Source: Planctomycetota bacterium
Lineage (GTDB): Bacteria > Planctomycetota > B15-G4
DNA: 64,000 bases
Direction of reading: 5' to 3'
Assembly (NCBI GenBank): GCA_029245865.1
Contig: JAQWOM010000009.1
Span: forward strand, 150,398-214,397
The notes under the pieces were generated by a model. That model was not told where the DNA came from. It ran no database searches and saw only the letters and a program-made list of their open reading frames with translations. Positions within the stretch are counted from its first letter, which is position 1; each line of letters opens with the position of its first letter. Below are positions 48,040-57,384 of this stretch, piece by piece. A program made the position numbers and the translations under genes.

Positions 48040-48989
48040 TCTGGACCGGACACCGTCAGTCCAGCCACGCTCCAACTGACTCCCTCAGGCGCACTCCGAC
48101 GCGAGAGTAAGCCCAGCAGCCACCAGTTCGTGTGGACACCTTCGAGTCGGTCCTCAATGGTGCCCCAGATCGGACCAAGGTACATCCAGCCCGAGTTTTC
48201 ATTCTGCTTGTTCATGTAAAGCGGAAAGACCCACTCACTCACAAAAGGATCTTCACCTCGTCCACGCCATGAGCGAATCGGAGAGAGCATTTCATTGCTG
48301 AATAAAGTCAGAACTCGGATGTCGCGACGATCGCCCACATCGTCATAGCCAAACAGAGAAATGATCCCGAGGACATTCACCAGGTCGAAACGCCGACTCG
48401 ACGAACGCCCCAATGCTCCGACATCCTCACCTGCTGCAGGCAGTCCGAACTCGCCCTTGAACACATGTGCGAGACCCAGCAGCGAGAGAAAGGTGACCGA
48501 GGTCTTCCCGTAATCGTGCTGCCAGTCATAGGCAAGCAACAGACTCGAACCCCAGACATCCGCAGTCTTGCTGCGTCGCCAGTGGAAAATAGGCGGGATA
48601 ACCCAGTCAGTCCGCTCCTCAGTTGAATCTGAATAACCGTAGAGCAGAGAGAAGAAGCGGGTCGTCACATCGGCTGACGTGCGGCCGTAGTAGAGAGGAA
48701 AGAACAGCGTCGAACTCTCATAGGGCGGATCGTTCGTACTCCACCAGAGAGGAAAAACGTGCGTTGATGTCGTTTCGTTTTCTCGCGAGTGCCCGATTGT
48801 CCAGAGCAACGCAGACCACTTGTAGGACGTTTCATCGTTCGAAACGTCATATTCGTAGAGCCACGAAAAGTAGGGGTCCAACGGGACCATCGGATGACGC
48901 ACCTGCCCTGGCTGATCGAGCCTTGGCGACGTACACGCGAGAGATCCCAGAACAAGCAAGCAGGGCAGAAGAAAACGCATCACCGACAT
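48036..48989 (-). CDS. Lipoprotein of unknown function
   Basis: A 317-residue protein with a lipoprotein signal (FLLPCLLVLGSLAC, Cys19). The mature part is aromatic-rich with repeated short strands such as FPLWWS, FFPLYYG, FFSLLYGY and VFPLYMN, suggesting a beta-structured outer-membrane-associated protein. I do not recognise a family. Its TAG stop overlaps the TAA of the opposite gene. The flippase gene is upstream on the same strand, 32 bases away, so they may form one unit. Confidence 0.78.
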   Translation of the reverse strand: MSVMRFLLPCLLVLGSLACTSPRLDQPGQVRHPMVPLDPYFSWLYEYDVSNDETSYKWSALLWTIGHSRENETTSTHVFPLWWSTNDPPYESSTLFFPLYYGRTSADVTTRFFSLLYGYSDSTEERTDWVIPPIFHWRRSKTADVWGSSLLLAYDWQHDYGKTSVTFLSLLGLAHVFKGEFGLPAAGEDVGALGRSSSRRFDLVNVLGIISLFGYDDVGDRRDIRVLTLFSNEMLSPIRSWRGRGEDPFVSEWVFPLYMNKQNENSGWMYLGPIWGTIEDRLEGVHTNWWLLGLLSRRSAPEGVSWSVAGLTVSGPD

Positions 48990-49021
48990 GAACCGCTCCC
49001 AGGAAGGCCGGGCATCATAGG

Positions 49022-50491
49022 CTACTCACCCCGTGACATGCGCCGTTGGAGCAGCCCTTTCAAGCGCAGTCTCAACTCGTCCCACTCATGAGGCCTCAAG
49101 AAGCCGGTCATCAGCAGCAAGAGCGGTGCGGCTGCGATTGCGGCCAAGCGGGTCCAGAAGCCGGCCACCGTATGTTCTGGCGGCCCCCACAGACTCACCG
49201 CCCAAGCCCCGCCGACGAAGACGAGCGCCACATGAAGCAAGCGCCTGTACTCCCAGCGCTGGCGATAGATATTTCGCGATAGGTACAGGCTGAAGGCGAC
49301 AGCCGAGAAGTAAGCAACGAACGTCGCCCAGGCCGCCCCCATCGCGCCGAATCGCGGAATCAGGAGGGCATTCAGGGCGAGATTCAGCAGAGCTGCCAAA
49401 ACCATGGACAGGGCTGTCCCATGGGTTCTGCCCTTGATCTGAAAACCAACCCGCGCGACTTCATTGAGCCCCAAAACGGTGTACCCGGCGGTCAGCACCC
49501 CGATCGGTCCGGCTGCTCCGGCAAACACATGAGTGGCACTCGTGTCGAACAAGCGAGTGATCGCGGGGCCCATCATGGTAATCGCAAAAGCCAAGGTGCC
49601 TGCCACACCACAAAACAGCGTGGCCACCCGAGCGAACTGTGCCTTCGCATCAGAGTCCTTTGCCATGTTGTAGAACACCGCAGGCCACATACTTGCGAGC
49701 GGAACAACGAGCCCAAACTCCACGATTCGAGCCCACTTATCCCCGTAGGCATAGAGTCCGTTCTCTTCTGTCATGCCGTAGCCGATCAGGAATCGGCGGT
49801 CGCTTAGCGAGAGGACAATCGCAGAAAGAGCTGCGGGCAAGAGAGGCAAGCCATAGCGCACCAACGGTTTCATGATGCGTGGAGAAAACCGTGCTGTTCT
49901 CAATTCCGGCAGGAAGATGTACGCCAATATCAATCGCAGCCCAGCGGCAACAAGTGCAGCCCAGGCCATCCCCTCAAGGCCCAGATTCCACACCTTCAAG
50001 GCGAGATAGGTACCCGTAAGTTGCACGAAAAATTCGCCGAAGTTCATGAACACAATCGGCAAGCTCTGGAAGCGAAGCTTCAACACCCCCTCTGCTGGGT
50101 AGGTGATGATCCTCAGCGCTTGAGCCCCGAGCAGCAGGATGAGAATGCGATTCTGACCTGGCAGTTCGGTGGTAAGTTCGACCAGTTGCGTCGCCAAGAG
50201 CATTCCCGTTCCGCAAATGACAAAAGCGGAAGCCATCGCCCAGCCCACGGCAGCAGAAATGATGCGTTTGGACTCCTCCTGCGACAGTTCACCCTTCGAG
50301 TGAGCCCCACCCGTCTTCAGCGTCCACATCAGAGCCGAAGTGATTCCGTGAGCAGAAATCGTGCTCACGAGCGTGGCCGTGAGCAGCAGCGCCTCCCAGT
50401 AGCCAAGCTGCGCTGGAAGCAAGACAGAGGTGTACAGCGGGATGAGGAACATCCCCACACCTCGCGACAGCAAGCTGCCGAGAAGAAGCAC
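49022..50491 (-). CDS. Polysaccharide flippase (MOP superfamily, Wzx-like)
   Basis: A 489-residue protein with about fourteen hydrophobic helices. It begins LLLGSLLSRGVGMFLIPLYT, which is the standard first-helix pattern of O-antigen/polysaccharide flippases, and YGLPLLPAALSAIVLSLSDR appears mid-protein. It would flip lipid-linked glycans across the inner membrane. The start is uncertain: GTG at 50491 is the only standard start. A family-like stretch (DLITGHLGKLGKHSS) continues in frame upstream to a stop codon 18 codons earlier, so a rare CTG start near 50530 is possible. Confidence 0.88.
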   Translation of the reverse strand: MLLLGSLLSRGVGMFLIPLYTSVLLPAQLGYWEALLLTATLVSTISAHGITSALMWTLKTGGAHSKGELSQEESKRIISAAVGWAMASAFVICGTGMLLATQLVELTTELPGQNRILILLLGAQALRIITYPAEGVLKLRFQSLPIVFMNFGEFFVQLTGTYLALKVWNLGLEGMAWAALVAAGLRLILAYIFLPELRTARFSPRIMKPLVRYGLPLLPAALSAIVLSLSDRRFLIGYGMTEENGLYAYGDKWARIVEFGLVVPLASMWPAVFYNMAKDSDAKAQFARVATLFCGVAGTLAFAITMMGPAITRLFDTSATHVFAGAAGPIGVLTAGYTVLGLNEVARVGFQIKGRTHGTALSMVLAALLNLALNALLIPRFGAMGAAWATFVAYFSAVAFSLYLSRNIYRQRWEYRRLLHVALVFVGGAWAVSLWGPPEHTVAGFWTRLAAIAAAPLLLLMTGFLRPHEWDELRLRLKGLLQRRMSRGE

Positions 50492-50756
50492 CGAAGAATG
50501 CTTACCGAGTTTGCCGAGATGTCCCGTGATCAGGTCCTCTCATCCGTTCAAGCAACGGAGCATATGGCCCGAATCGCTCGCACACCAATGCTCATGCAAG
50601 CTGAACTCGGAGGCCCTCTCATGGGACACCGAGCTCGATCAGGGTCAAAGACGTAAAAAATCTTGCTGTATCGGCGTGGAATCCCCAGATCGAGTCAAGC
50701 GAGCCCTGCTTTCTGGCCGATAGAAAACCTCGTTTCTTCAGAGAGAGCAGAGAACC
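50492..50756. other. Divergent intergenic region (flippase / pseudopilin)
   Basis: The part nearest the flippase may encode its true N-terminus. The rest should hold promoters for both directions. No RNA gene, clear hexamer pair or strong hairpin was seen. Confidence 0.4.
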
Positions 50757-51353
50757 ATGTTTCAGCAGCAAAACAAGCCGGCCGAAGGCCCCGCCCGCGA
50801 ATCCTCCGCGGAACCCTCCCATACCAAGCGGTTCGTGCCCCAAAACCCTCGCGGCAGTAGATTTCTCGAGGCGCTTGTCTGCCTGTGTGTCGTGATCAGC
50901 ATCGCTGGCATCACGATGCCCATCATCGCCGATGAACGGGCAGAAAGCCGTTTCGAACAGTCCGTCCTGGGCATGCAGAACATCCTGGATGGCCTTCGCG
51001 ACTACAGTGAGCAAACGCACTTCCTCCCCACGGGCAACCGTGGCCGGACAGACGTGACGTGGCTCTACGGCCCCGGCGAACTTCCAAGGGGACTCAAGCT
51101 CGGGAATGTCTCCCACTCCCGCTCGCTCGACGACATCCTGCTCAATGACAGCATGGCTGGCTCGGCCTGGCAGGGCCCCTACGCCGATCCGGCAAGAGAT
51201 CCCTGGGGCCGCTCCTATCTCGTAAACGTCGATGGCCTCGTGGATCCCAGGCAACCCGCGTGGATTTTGACCGCTGGGCCTGACGGCGTGATGCAGACGC
51301 CAGCCTCCGCTCAGAAGGCTGTGGGCGACGACATCCTCCTCCCCATCAACTGA
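50757..51353 (+). CDS. Type II secretion GspG-like pseudopilin, divergent
   Basis: A 198-residue protein. After a 33-residue charged leader comes G|SRFLEALVCLCVVISIAGI, which matches the prepilin peptidase pattern (Gly33, then Glu at +5, here Glu38, within a hydrophobic helix), though FTLIE itself is not conserved. The C-terminal half has GspG-type features: AWQGPYADPARDPWGRSYLV and the ILTAGPDGVMQTP closing motif. This supports a major-pseudopilin fold. The leader is unusually long, and no other secretion or pilus gene is nearby. Function is probably export or surface-related. Confidence 0.72.
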   Translation: MFQQQNKPAEGPARESSAEPSHTKRFVPQNPRGSRFLEALVCLCVVISIAGITMPIIADERAESRFEQSVLGMQNILDGLRDYSEQTHFLPTGNRGRTDVTWLYGPGELPRGLKLGNVSHSRSLDDILLNDSMAGSAWQGPYADPARDPWGRSYLVNVDGLVDPRQPAWILTAGPDGVMQTPASAQKAVGDDILLPIN

Positions 51354-51390
51354 GTTTCATGGGGTCGTTCGGGTGCCCATCCACGAAGCC

Positions 51391-51419
51391 TTCGCAAGTG
51401 CTTCGCTATGGGGCATAAT
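51391..51419 (+). promoter_or_regulatory. Possible sigma-70 promoter of the 51454-51879 lipoprotein gene
   Basis: TTCGCA (51391-51396, four of six matches to TTGACA) and CATAAT (51414-51419, five of six to TATAAT) are separated by exactly 17 bases and would start RNA about 30 bases before the gene. A GAAGC/GCTTC inverted repeat overlaps the -35 box. The call rests on sequence match only. Confidence 0.3.
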
Positions 51420-51453
51420 CGGGGCTTCAAGCTGGCCCCCGGAACTCCCGCCG

Positions 51454-51879
51454 ATGCGTCACCTTAGCGCCCTCCTGCTTGCCCTCTCCTCAGCGATGCT
51501 GGGGGGTTGCGCCTCAGGCCCTCCTCCCGCTCGAGAAGTGGCAGATGGGTCCGACCACAGCATCGCCCGCAAAAATGCCTACACCCTTCTGGTCGAGGTT
51601 CGAGCCGACGACGACATCGACATCAGTGGCTACCTCGTCGAGTTCGAAGAACTCCCCGTTGGCATCGTTGACCGGCGCCCCTATCCGGTCGGAACCATTC
51701 TGGTTCAGGACATCGATCTGAACACGATCGGCTTCCTGACTCCTGGTGGACACGCCTTTCGCTTTGACGACGAAGGCCGGTCGCATTCCCTCGGTTACGG
51801 GCACCAAAACAAGCTCGTCGCCCGCGTTCTGAACACCTCGGCAGACCTCCGCTTCCGCCCTGTGAGTGGCTCGCGGTAA
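51454..51879 (+). CDS. Small lipoprotein of unknown function
   Basis: A 141-residue protein with a clear lipoprotein signal (LLLALSSAMLGGC, Cys19). The mature part is a compact, beta-rich domain with no motif I recognise (AYTLLVEVRADDDIDISGYL; PVGTILVQDIDLNTIGFLTP). The ATG at 51454 precedes the signal directly; the longer open frame is rejected. A possible promoter lies 30-60 bases upstream, so it may be transcribed separately from the pseudopilin gene. Confidence 0.75.
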   Translation: MRHLSALLLALSSAMLGGCASGPPPAREVADGSDHSIARKNAYTLLVEVRADDDIDISGYLVEFEELPVGIVDRRPYPVGTILVQDIDLNTIGFLTPGGHAFRFDDEGRSHSLGYGHQNKLVARVLNTSADLRFRPVSGSR

Positions 51880-51911
51880 AAACAGGCGCCAAGCGCGTGT
51901 TCGAGTCTGGC

Positions 51912-52709
51912 TCAGGTGGCGGGCCAGACCCCTTCGATCTTCGAAACAACGCTCTGGGCACTCACACCATTGGTAGCCAGGATGCCCCGCCCGTGCTTCA
52001 GGCTCGGGCCAGTGTAGACCAATGGTTTCCCATCCATGTCCAGAAAGCGCCCCCCTGCCGCATGCAAGATGGCCTGGGGCCCGCAGGTGTCCCACAGGCA
52101 GATGTGACTGGTCGGAGCAACGTAGAGGTCGGCCTCATTCGCCACGATCTTCCCGACCTTGTAGCCGACACTTCCAACGGAAAGAGTTTCCTCGGGATCA
52201 AGCGCCACCAAGGTCTTTTCGAGCGCTTCGTCACGGTGTGCGATCGAACAGATCACCCGCAACTGAGACGTCTCGGCCCGCGTACTCGTCTTGAGTACGT
52301 GCCGCTCTCCATCCCGCTCTTCCTCGGCGCCCTCACCGAGAAGGCCCAGAAACATGCGGCCAGCCTTCGGGACATTGACGACACCCAGAGTGGGTTCGCC
52401 TCGAACGCACAGGCCGATCATGACAGCGAATCCCACACGACCTTTGACGAAGTCTGAGGTTCCATCGAGTGGGTCGACGATCCAGCAGCGTTCCGCCGTG
52501 CGCCATTTCTGATCCGTAACAGGCGTTTCTTCGGCCAAGATCGAATCGTCTGGGAAGCGCTCTTGCAGAGCATTGACGATGAGTTCGTTGCTCTGCCGAT
52601 CAGCAACTGTCACCGGCTGCCCATCCTTGTCGTCAACGTCGTATTTCGTGCCGTAGTGACTCATCACCACTTCGCCAGCCTGAATGGCCAACTCACGAAC
52701 AAAACTCAT
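51912..52709 (-). CDS. Inositol-monophosphatase-family phosphatase, CysQ-like
   Basis: A 265-residue Mg-dependent, Li-sensitive-type phosphatase. Metal-site motifs are complete: LAEET (Glu), IVDPLDGTSDF, and the distal WDTCGPQAILHAAGG. The sequence is nearer CysQ/3'-phosphoadenosine 5'-phosphate phosphatases or histidinol-phosphatase-like members than to SuhB, but the substrate is not certain. I chose the ATG at 52709. A TTG at 52736 overlaps the rsfS stop (TTGA) and would add nine residues; it is equally plausible given coupling elsewhere. It follows rsfS and hppA on the same strand, a notable link because hppA also handles pyrophosphate. Confidence 0.85.
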   Translation of the reverse strand: MSFVRELAIQAGEVVMSHYGTKYDVDDKDGQPVTVADRQSNELIVNALQERFPDDSILAEETPVTDQKWRTAERCWIVDPLDGTSDFVKGRVGFAVMIGLCVRGEPTLGVVNVPKAGRMFLGLLGEGAEEERDGERHVLKTSTRAETSQLRVICSIAHRDEALEKTLVALDPEETLSVGSVGYKVGKIVANEADLYVAPTSHICLWDTCGPQAILHAAGGRFLDMDGKPLVYTGPSLKHGRGILATNGVSAQSVVSKIEGVWPAT

Positions 52710-52732
52710 CTCATCAGCTGTTGGTGCGTGAC

Positions 52733-53113
52733 TCAAGGTGTCCGTTCTCCCTCGCTGGATGCAGGATGATCGTCCATTGTGAAAGTGGGTACATCGGCCC
52801 ACTTCCCATCCAGGTCGTAGTACTGACGCCCTTCGTCATCGAAGAGGTGAAGCACCACGGCGCCGTAATCATAGAGAGACCAACGCCCTTCTGGATCTTC
52901 GCTGGAACTCACCGGCACGCCATGGCCTTGCTCTTTCAGACCAACCCGGATCGCGTCCCGAACAGCTCTCGCCTGGCGCCGGTTGTTAACCGTCGCCAAG
53001 ACAAAGTAACCCGTGATGCCAAGCCGATCGCCAACAAACATCAACTTCACGTCGCGGGCTTGGCGCTCGAGTGCTAGCTGAGCACACGCCATCCCGATCT
53101 CTCGGTCGCCCAT
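52733..53113 (-). CDS. rsfS: Ribosomal silencing factor RsfS
   Basis: A 126-residue protein of the Iojap/RsfS family that binds uL14 and prevents 50S-30S joining in starvation. Family signatures: KLMFVGDRLGITGYFVLATVNN, RQARAVRDAIRVGLKEQGH, and SLYDYGAVVLHLFDDEGRQYYDLDGKWAD. The ATG at 53113 gives the usual length; a TTG at 53164 would add 17 residues without family support. About 20 acidic residues follow the domain. It lies between hppA and the CysQ-like gene. Confidence 0.93.
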   Translation of the reverse strand: MGDREIGMACAQLALERQARDVKLMFVGDRLGITGYFVLATVNNRRQARAVRDAIRVGLKEQGHGVPVSSSEDPEGRWSLYDYGAVVLHLFDDEGRQYYDLDGKWADVPTFTMDDHPASSEGERTP

Positions 53114-53178
53114 GGAGGCAATGTGCTGCTCATCCGACTCGGGCAATGTGTCCGTCCAACGCAATCAGGAATCGACGA

Positions 53179-55221
53179 TTAGATGAGTGGCGCAATGACA
53201 ACCGACACGATGCACATCAGCTTGAGCAAGATGTTGATCGCAGGCCCCGAGGTGTCCTTGAAAGGATCGCCCACGGTGTCACCAACAACAGCGGCCTTGT
53301 GAGCATCGCTACCCTTGCCACCATGAGCACCGCCTTCGATCAACTTCTTGGCGTTGTCCCAGGCACCACCAGCATTTGCCATGAAAATGGCCATCATCAC
53401 ACCCGACATGAGCGCCCCGGCAATCATGCCGCCCAGGGCATGGCCACCCACAAGAAAGCCCACGCCAACAGGCGCTGCAATGGCGAGCAGACCGGGCAAG
53501 ACCATCTCGCGGAGAGATGCCTGCGTGGAGATAGACACGCAGCGCGCCGAATCAGCTTCTCCTGTCCCATCCAGAAGGCCGGGAATCTCGCGGAACTGGC
53601 GACGCACTTCGTCAATCATGCGATTGGCAGCGCGCCCCACAGCGGTCATCGTCATGGCCGAGAAGAGGAACGGCAGCATGGCACCAAACAGAGCTCCCGC
53701 GATGATTTCGGGGTTCACCAGGTTGAGACCCGTCTCCCGCAAGCCCGTCTCCTCGATGTAGTTCTGGAAGAGAGCGAGAGCGGTGAGCGCTGCACTACCG
53801 ATGGCAAAGCCCTTCCCGATAGCGGCCGTCGTGTTGCCAACCGCATCCAAGGCGTCGGTCCGCTTACGCACCTCGGGAGGGCATCCCGACATCTCAGCGA
53901 TACCACCCGCGTTGTCAGCAACAGGCCCGTAAGCATCGACGCCCAGTGAGATACCGAGCGTGGACAACATGCCGACCGCTGCGATCGAAATGCCGTAGAA
54001 GCCAGCCATGTTGAAGGCGAACATGATTGCGAGAGCAATCAAGATCACCGGCGCCCACGTGGAGCCCATGCCCACCGCGAGGCCATAGATAAGGTTCGTC
54101 GCCGCGCCTGTGTTGCTTTGCTCGGCGATGGACTTGACCGGCTTGCAGTGTTCCGAGGTGTAGTACTCGGTGATCTTGCCGACGAAGACTCCCAGAGCCA
54201 GTCCCACGATCACCGCGCCCATGATGCCGGCGTGGCCCACTGTCGTGCCGTCGGGGTGCAGGTACTCCAGATCGAGCCCCAAGGTCAGCACATAAGCCAG
54301 CGCGATAAAGACGCCAGAGGCCACGAGCAGGCCCTTGAAGAGGGCGCCATGCAAATGCGATTCATCGGCACTCTTCACCGAAGAGCGCCCCACGATCGAG
54401 GCCACAATCCCGATGGCTGCCAGAGCAAGCGGCAGCACAACGAGATGCTGACCGGTCTCCATCCCTGCCGCGGCCACAGCTCCGAGGGCCATCGTGGCAA
54501 TGATGGACCCGACGTATGACTCGAACAAATCGGCGCCCATGCCAGCCACGTCACCAACATTGTCACCAACGTTGTCAGCGATGGTCGCCGGGTTGCGTGG
54601 ATCATCCTCAGGAATGCCAGCTTCCACCTTGCCAACGAGATCCGCACCCACATCAGCTGCCTTGGTGAAGATGCCACCACCGACACGCGCAAAGAGTGCA
54701 ATCGAGCTCGCACCAAAGCCGAATCCGAAGAGCGGCTTGAGACTTTCAGCGACACCTGCGACAGGGTCGAGCAGCCACACGTAGAGCAGTGAAACACCCA
54801 GAAGCCCGAGGCCCACCACCGACAAGCCCATGACCATGCCCGAGGAGAACGCCACGTCCAACGCCTCAGACAGTCCCGTACGAGCGGCTTCGGTCGTGCG
54901 CACGTTTGCGTTCGTTGCGGTCTTCATGCCCAGCCAGCCCGCGATGCCACTTGCCAAGGCACCGGCGACAAATGCGATTGCTGTTTCGCCTTGACCTGCT
55001 GCGAAGTAGAGAAGCAGGAAGACAACAAGAACGAACACAGAAAGGATGGAGTATTCGGTCTTGAGGAAAGCCATGGCTCCCTCGCGAATCTTCACCGCAA
55101 TTTTGCGTTGGGTCTCATCGCCTTCGGGCAGAAGGTTGATCTTGCCGGAGAGGCTCGACGCGAAGCCGAGCGCCACCACTGCGATCACGATGGCGAGATA
55201 CTCGTTCAGGATGAAGTCCAT
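53179..55221 (-). CDS. hppA: Membrane-bound K+-dependent pyrophosphatase (H+ or Na+ pump)
   Basis: A 680-residue, about sixteen-helix ion pump driven by pyrophosphate. The active-site loops are intact: [36 protein letters not shown], and [15 protein letters not shown] at the end. GNTTAA at 462-467 has Ala at the key position, the sign of a K+-dependent pump (K+-independent forms have Lys). H+ versus Na+ specificity cannot be decided here. The ATG at 55221 begins just before the first helix. The upstream open frame is not family-like. It leads a unit with rsfS and the CysQ-like gene. Confidence 0.96.
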   Translation of the reverse strand: MDFILNEYLAIVIAVVALGFASSLSGKINLLPEGDETQRKIAVKIREGAMAFLKTEYSILSVFVLVVFLLLYFAAGQGETAIAFVAGALASGIAGWLGMKTATNANVRTTEAARTGLSEALDVAFSSGMVMGLSVVGLGLLGVSLLYVWLLDPVAGVAESLKPLFGFGFGASSIALFARVGGGIFTKAADVGADLVGKVEAGIPEDDPRNPATIADNVGDNVGDVAGMGADLFESYVGSIIATMALGAVAAAGMETGQHLVVLPLALAAIGIVASIVGRSSVKSADESHLHGALFKGLLVASGVFIALAYVLTLGLDLEYLHPDGTTVGHAGIMGAVIVGLALGVFVGKITEYYTSEHCKPVKSIAEQSNTGAATNLIYGLAVGMGSTWAPVILIALAIMFAFNMAGFYGISIAAVGMLSTLGISLGVDAYGPVADNAGGIAEMSGCPPEVRKRTDALDAVGNTTAAIGKGFAIGSAALTALALFQNYIEETGLRETGLNLVNPEIIAGALFGAMLPFLFSAMTMTAVGRAANRMIDEVRRQFREIPGLLDGTGEADSARCVSISTQASLREMVLPGLLAIAAPVGVGFLVGGHALGGMIAGALMSGVMMAIFMANAGGAWDNAKKLIEGGAHGGKGSDAHKAAVVGDTVGDPFKDTSGPAINILLKLMCIVSVVIAPLI

Positions 55222-55378
55222 GAGCGTTGCCGACCTGGGATTAGTATTTATTGAACACTGAATACAAGTCGCAAAAGCATAGGGAGGAGGCCGCGCGGGA
55301 ACAAGTCGTGAGACCCTCGATGGGCCCCGTTGGAGGCGCCGGATTCTCGAGAAACCCTCGCCCAGGCGCAGCAGCTGC

Positions 55379-55412
55379 TCTCCTGGCCCAGCAGGAGACC
55401 CCATAGGGGGTC
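55379..55412 (-). terminator. Possible terminator hairpin after the O-antigen-ligase-like gene
   Basis: Just downstream of the 55414 stop, TCTCCTG/CAGGAGA (55379-55385 with 55392-55398) forms a seven-base-pair stem with a six-base loop. An alternative GACCCC/GGGGTC stem (55397-55402 with 55407-55412) overlaps it. There is no T-run, so an intrinsic terminator is not certain. Confidence 0.35.
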
Positions 55413-55413
55413 A

Positions 55414-57384
55414 TCAGAGGTAGGCTTCTCGGCGCAATTCCGAGATTCGGCGCCTGATGGTCTCCAAATCTGCCTGCCGCAACACGCCCTCGAAATACAG
55501 GCGGGAACGAGGAGCATCCACTCTCGCCTTCACGCGACAGTTGAAGACGGCCTCCTGAGCTCGAACGTATGCATACAGAGCCCCCTCCGTATCTCCCTGA
55601 AGCATTCGGTAGCGCCCGCGCAGTGCCCAGGCCGCAGCATCATCGGGTTCGATGGCAAAGAGCTCTTCAAAAGCTTCCTCCATCAGATCGAACTTGCCTT
55701 CGTTGGCAAATGCTCGCGCGAGTTTTCGGCGTGACGTGACATCCAGGGGATCCAACTCCAGCAGACGACGCATGCTGGAAAAATGCCGCGTGCGTGCCTG
55801 CTCATCAGATGAAGACCGAGTGAAAGCACGGTAGGTAAAGTTCGAAATCGATCGCGCCAGAACAGGGTCCGCAGGATTCAACAATCGCGCCGACTCGGCC
55901 GCGCTCCAGGCGCGCTCTTCAAGTGTGCGCAGTTCTTCGTGGCCAAGGCGCGGATTGAGCGAATCGAGATACACTTGGAGTTCGAGTTGAAATCGAATGT
56001 CGGCCAGAAATTCTTCTGCGGCAGAGACTTCCTCGGCGGACGCGAGTGCTAATCGCACGTCATCTTCAGAACCTTCTCCCGTTCGATAAGCGTGCCACGT
56101 ATCGCGCACTGACTGCAGGCCCTCTACCCAAGAGGTGCGCACTGCCGCCTGAGTCAGTAACCAAAGTGCGGCCAATGCCAAGACGCTCGCTGCAACCCGG
56201 CCAGAAAAAGCCGGCCCGTGTCCCACACCGATCGCTCGCCTGATAACAATCGCTGCAAACAAGAGGAAGACCGAGAAGACCACCGAGTTTTGCTCGAGCC
56301 CGTCGACCTGCAACTCGCAAAACAAGACCAAGGCGCCCAGCGTTGCGCCTTGCCGCAAAGGATCGACGGGCCTTCGTGGAAGAATGTGTGCCAAGGTCCA
56401 AAGCGCCAGGCCGAGACCTGCCGCCCCTGCAAGCCATCCCCACTCGAGAGCCAGCGTCAGGAAGACGTTGTGCGTCAGGCCCACCGCATGCCGCTGATGC
56501 ACCAACCAGGGAAGCTCTGGATCGAAGGCACTCAATGGAAAAACGTAACGGTTCATGGCCGGGCCGATGCCCAGCGGATTCTCCAGCACGTTCTGGAGTG
56601 CGGCATTCCACAAGAAGGGTCTCGAGAAGTAGTGATCGGTCTCGAGTTGAACCACACGCTCCCAAAGTGGATTCGGTACGAAAACAAGCGCCAACCCCAA
56701 AGCGCCCCCGAGCCCCAACACCCATCGCCAGTTGCGCCGCGCGGTGAAGATCAACAGCACGAGCGCACCCGAGGCAGCAGCCCCGCGCGAGCGAGTGAGC
56801 ACAATCATCACTCCCAATAGTGCGAGCCCGACCAATGCTTTGCGTGGCCAGCGAGCGAAGGCAGCAAGCGCCAGACCCAGCGAGGCAACCAGCGCGCCCA
56901 ACGTATTCGGATTGCCGAGCCCCCCACTGATACGGTCTTCATCGAGATCAAGTGCGATCACGACGATCAGTTGCGCAAGGAGTACTCCCGCAAGAAGCAC
57001 CGACAGGCCGATACGGAAGCCGCGACTCCGCCCATCTTCTGTCGACACCGCTCCTTCTTCAGAATCCGCGGCCCGCAGGGGAACCATGATCAGCGCGACA
57101 ACGAAGAACAGCGCGTAGCCCAGGCCTCTCATGCCCTCCCACCATCGCTCGTTCACGGGGAACCGCTCTGGCGCGACATGCATCGCAATGAAAAGAGAAA
57201 CAACCGCTGCAAGCGTCGCAACCACGGGCACGGAGAGGTGCACGCGGGGAACACGCCACAAGCGCCCTGCCATCAACAGTGCGAGCAGTGAGGTCGCCAC
57301 CAGATGGACAATCCAGTGCAGCCACGCGAACCCCGGGATGACTGGCAACACCACCCACCAGAGCGCGAGCAGCAACCAGGTCAT
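55414..57384 (-). CDS. O-antigen ligase/polymerase-like protein with helical-repeat C-terminus
   Basis: A 656-residue membrane protein with about twelve helices in the first 430 residues. It contains the Wzy_C-type features TRSRGAAASG and LTHNVFLTLALEWGWLAG. About 220 soluble residues with TPR-like character follow (AAWALRGRYRMLQGDTEGAL). Proteins of this type polymerise or ligate glycans on the periplasmic side, and planctomycete-type versions often carry TPRs. The ATG at 57384 overlaps the previous stop (ATGA). It is the last of five coupled genes starting with an ABC ATPase. Confidence 0.85.
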   Translation of the reverse strand: MTWLLLALWWVVLPVIPGFAWLHWIVHLVATSLLALLMAGRLWRVPRVHLSVPVVATLAAVVSLFIAMHVAPERFPVNERWWEGMRGLGYALFFVVALIMVPLRAADSEEGAVSTEDGRSRGFRIGLSVLLAGVLLAQLIVVIALDLDEDRISGGLGNPNTLGALVASLGLALAAFARWPRKALVGLALLGVMIVLTRSRGAAASGALVLLIFTARRNWRWVLGLGGALGLALVFVPNPLWERVVQLETDHYFSRPFLWNAALQNVLENPLGIGPAMNRYVFPLSAFDPELPWLVHQRHAVGLTHNVFLTLALEWGWLAGAAGLGLALWTLAHILPRRPVDPLRQGATLGALVLFCELQVDGLEQNSVVFSVFLLFAAIVIRRAIGVGHGPAFSGRVAASVLALAALWLLTQAAVRTSWVEGLQSVRDTWHAYRTGEGSEDDVRLALASAEEVSAAEEFLADIRFQLELQVYLDSLNPRLGHEELRTLEERAWSAAESARLLNPADPVLARSISNFTYRAFTRSSSDEQARTRHFSSMRRLLELDPLDVTSRRKLARAFANEGKFDLMEEAFEELFAIEPDDAAAWALRGRYRMLQGDTEGALYAYVRAQEAVFNCRVKARVDAPRSRLYFEGVLRQADLETIRRRISELRREAYL

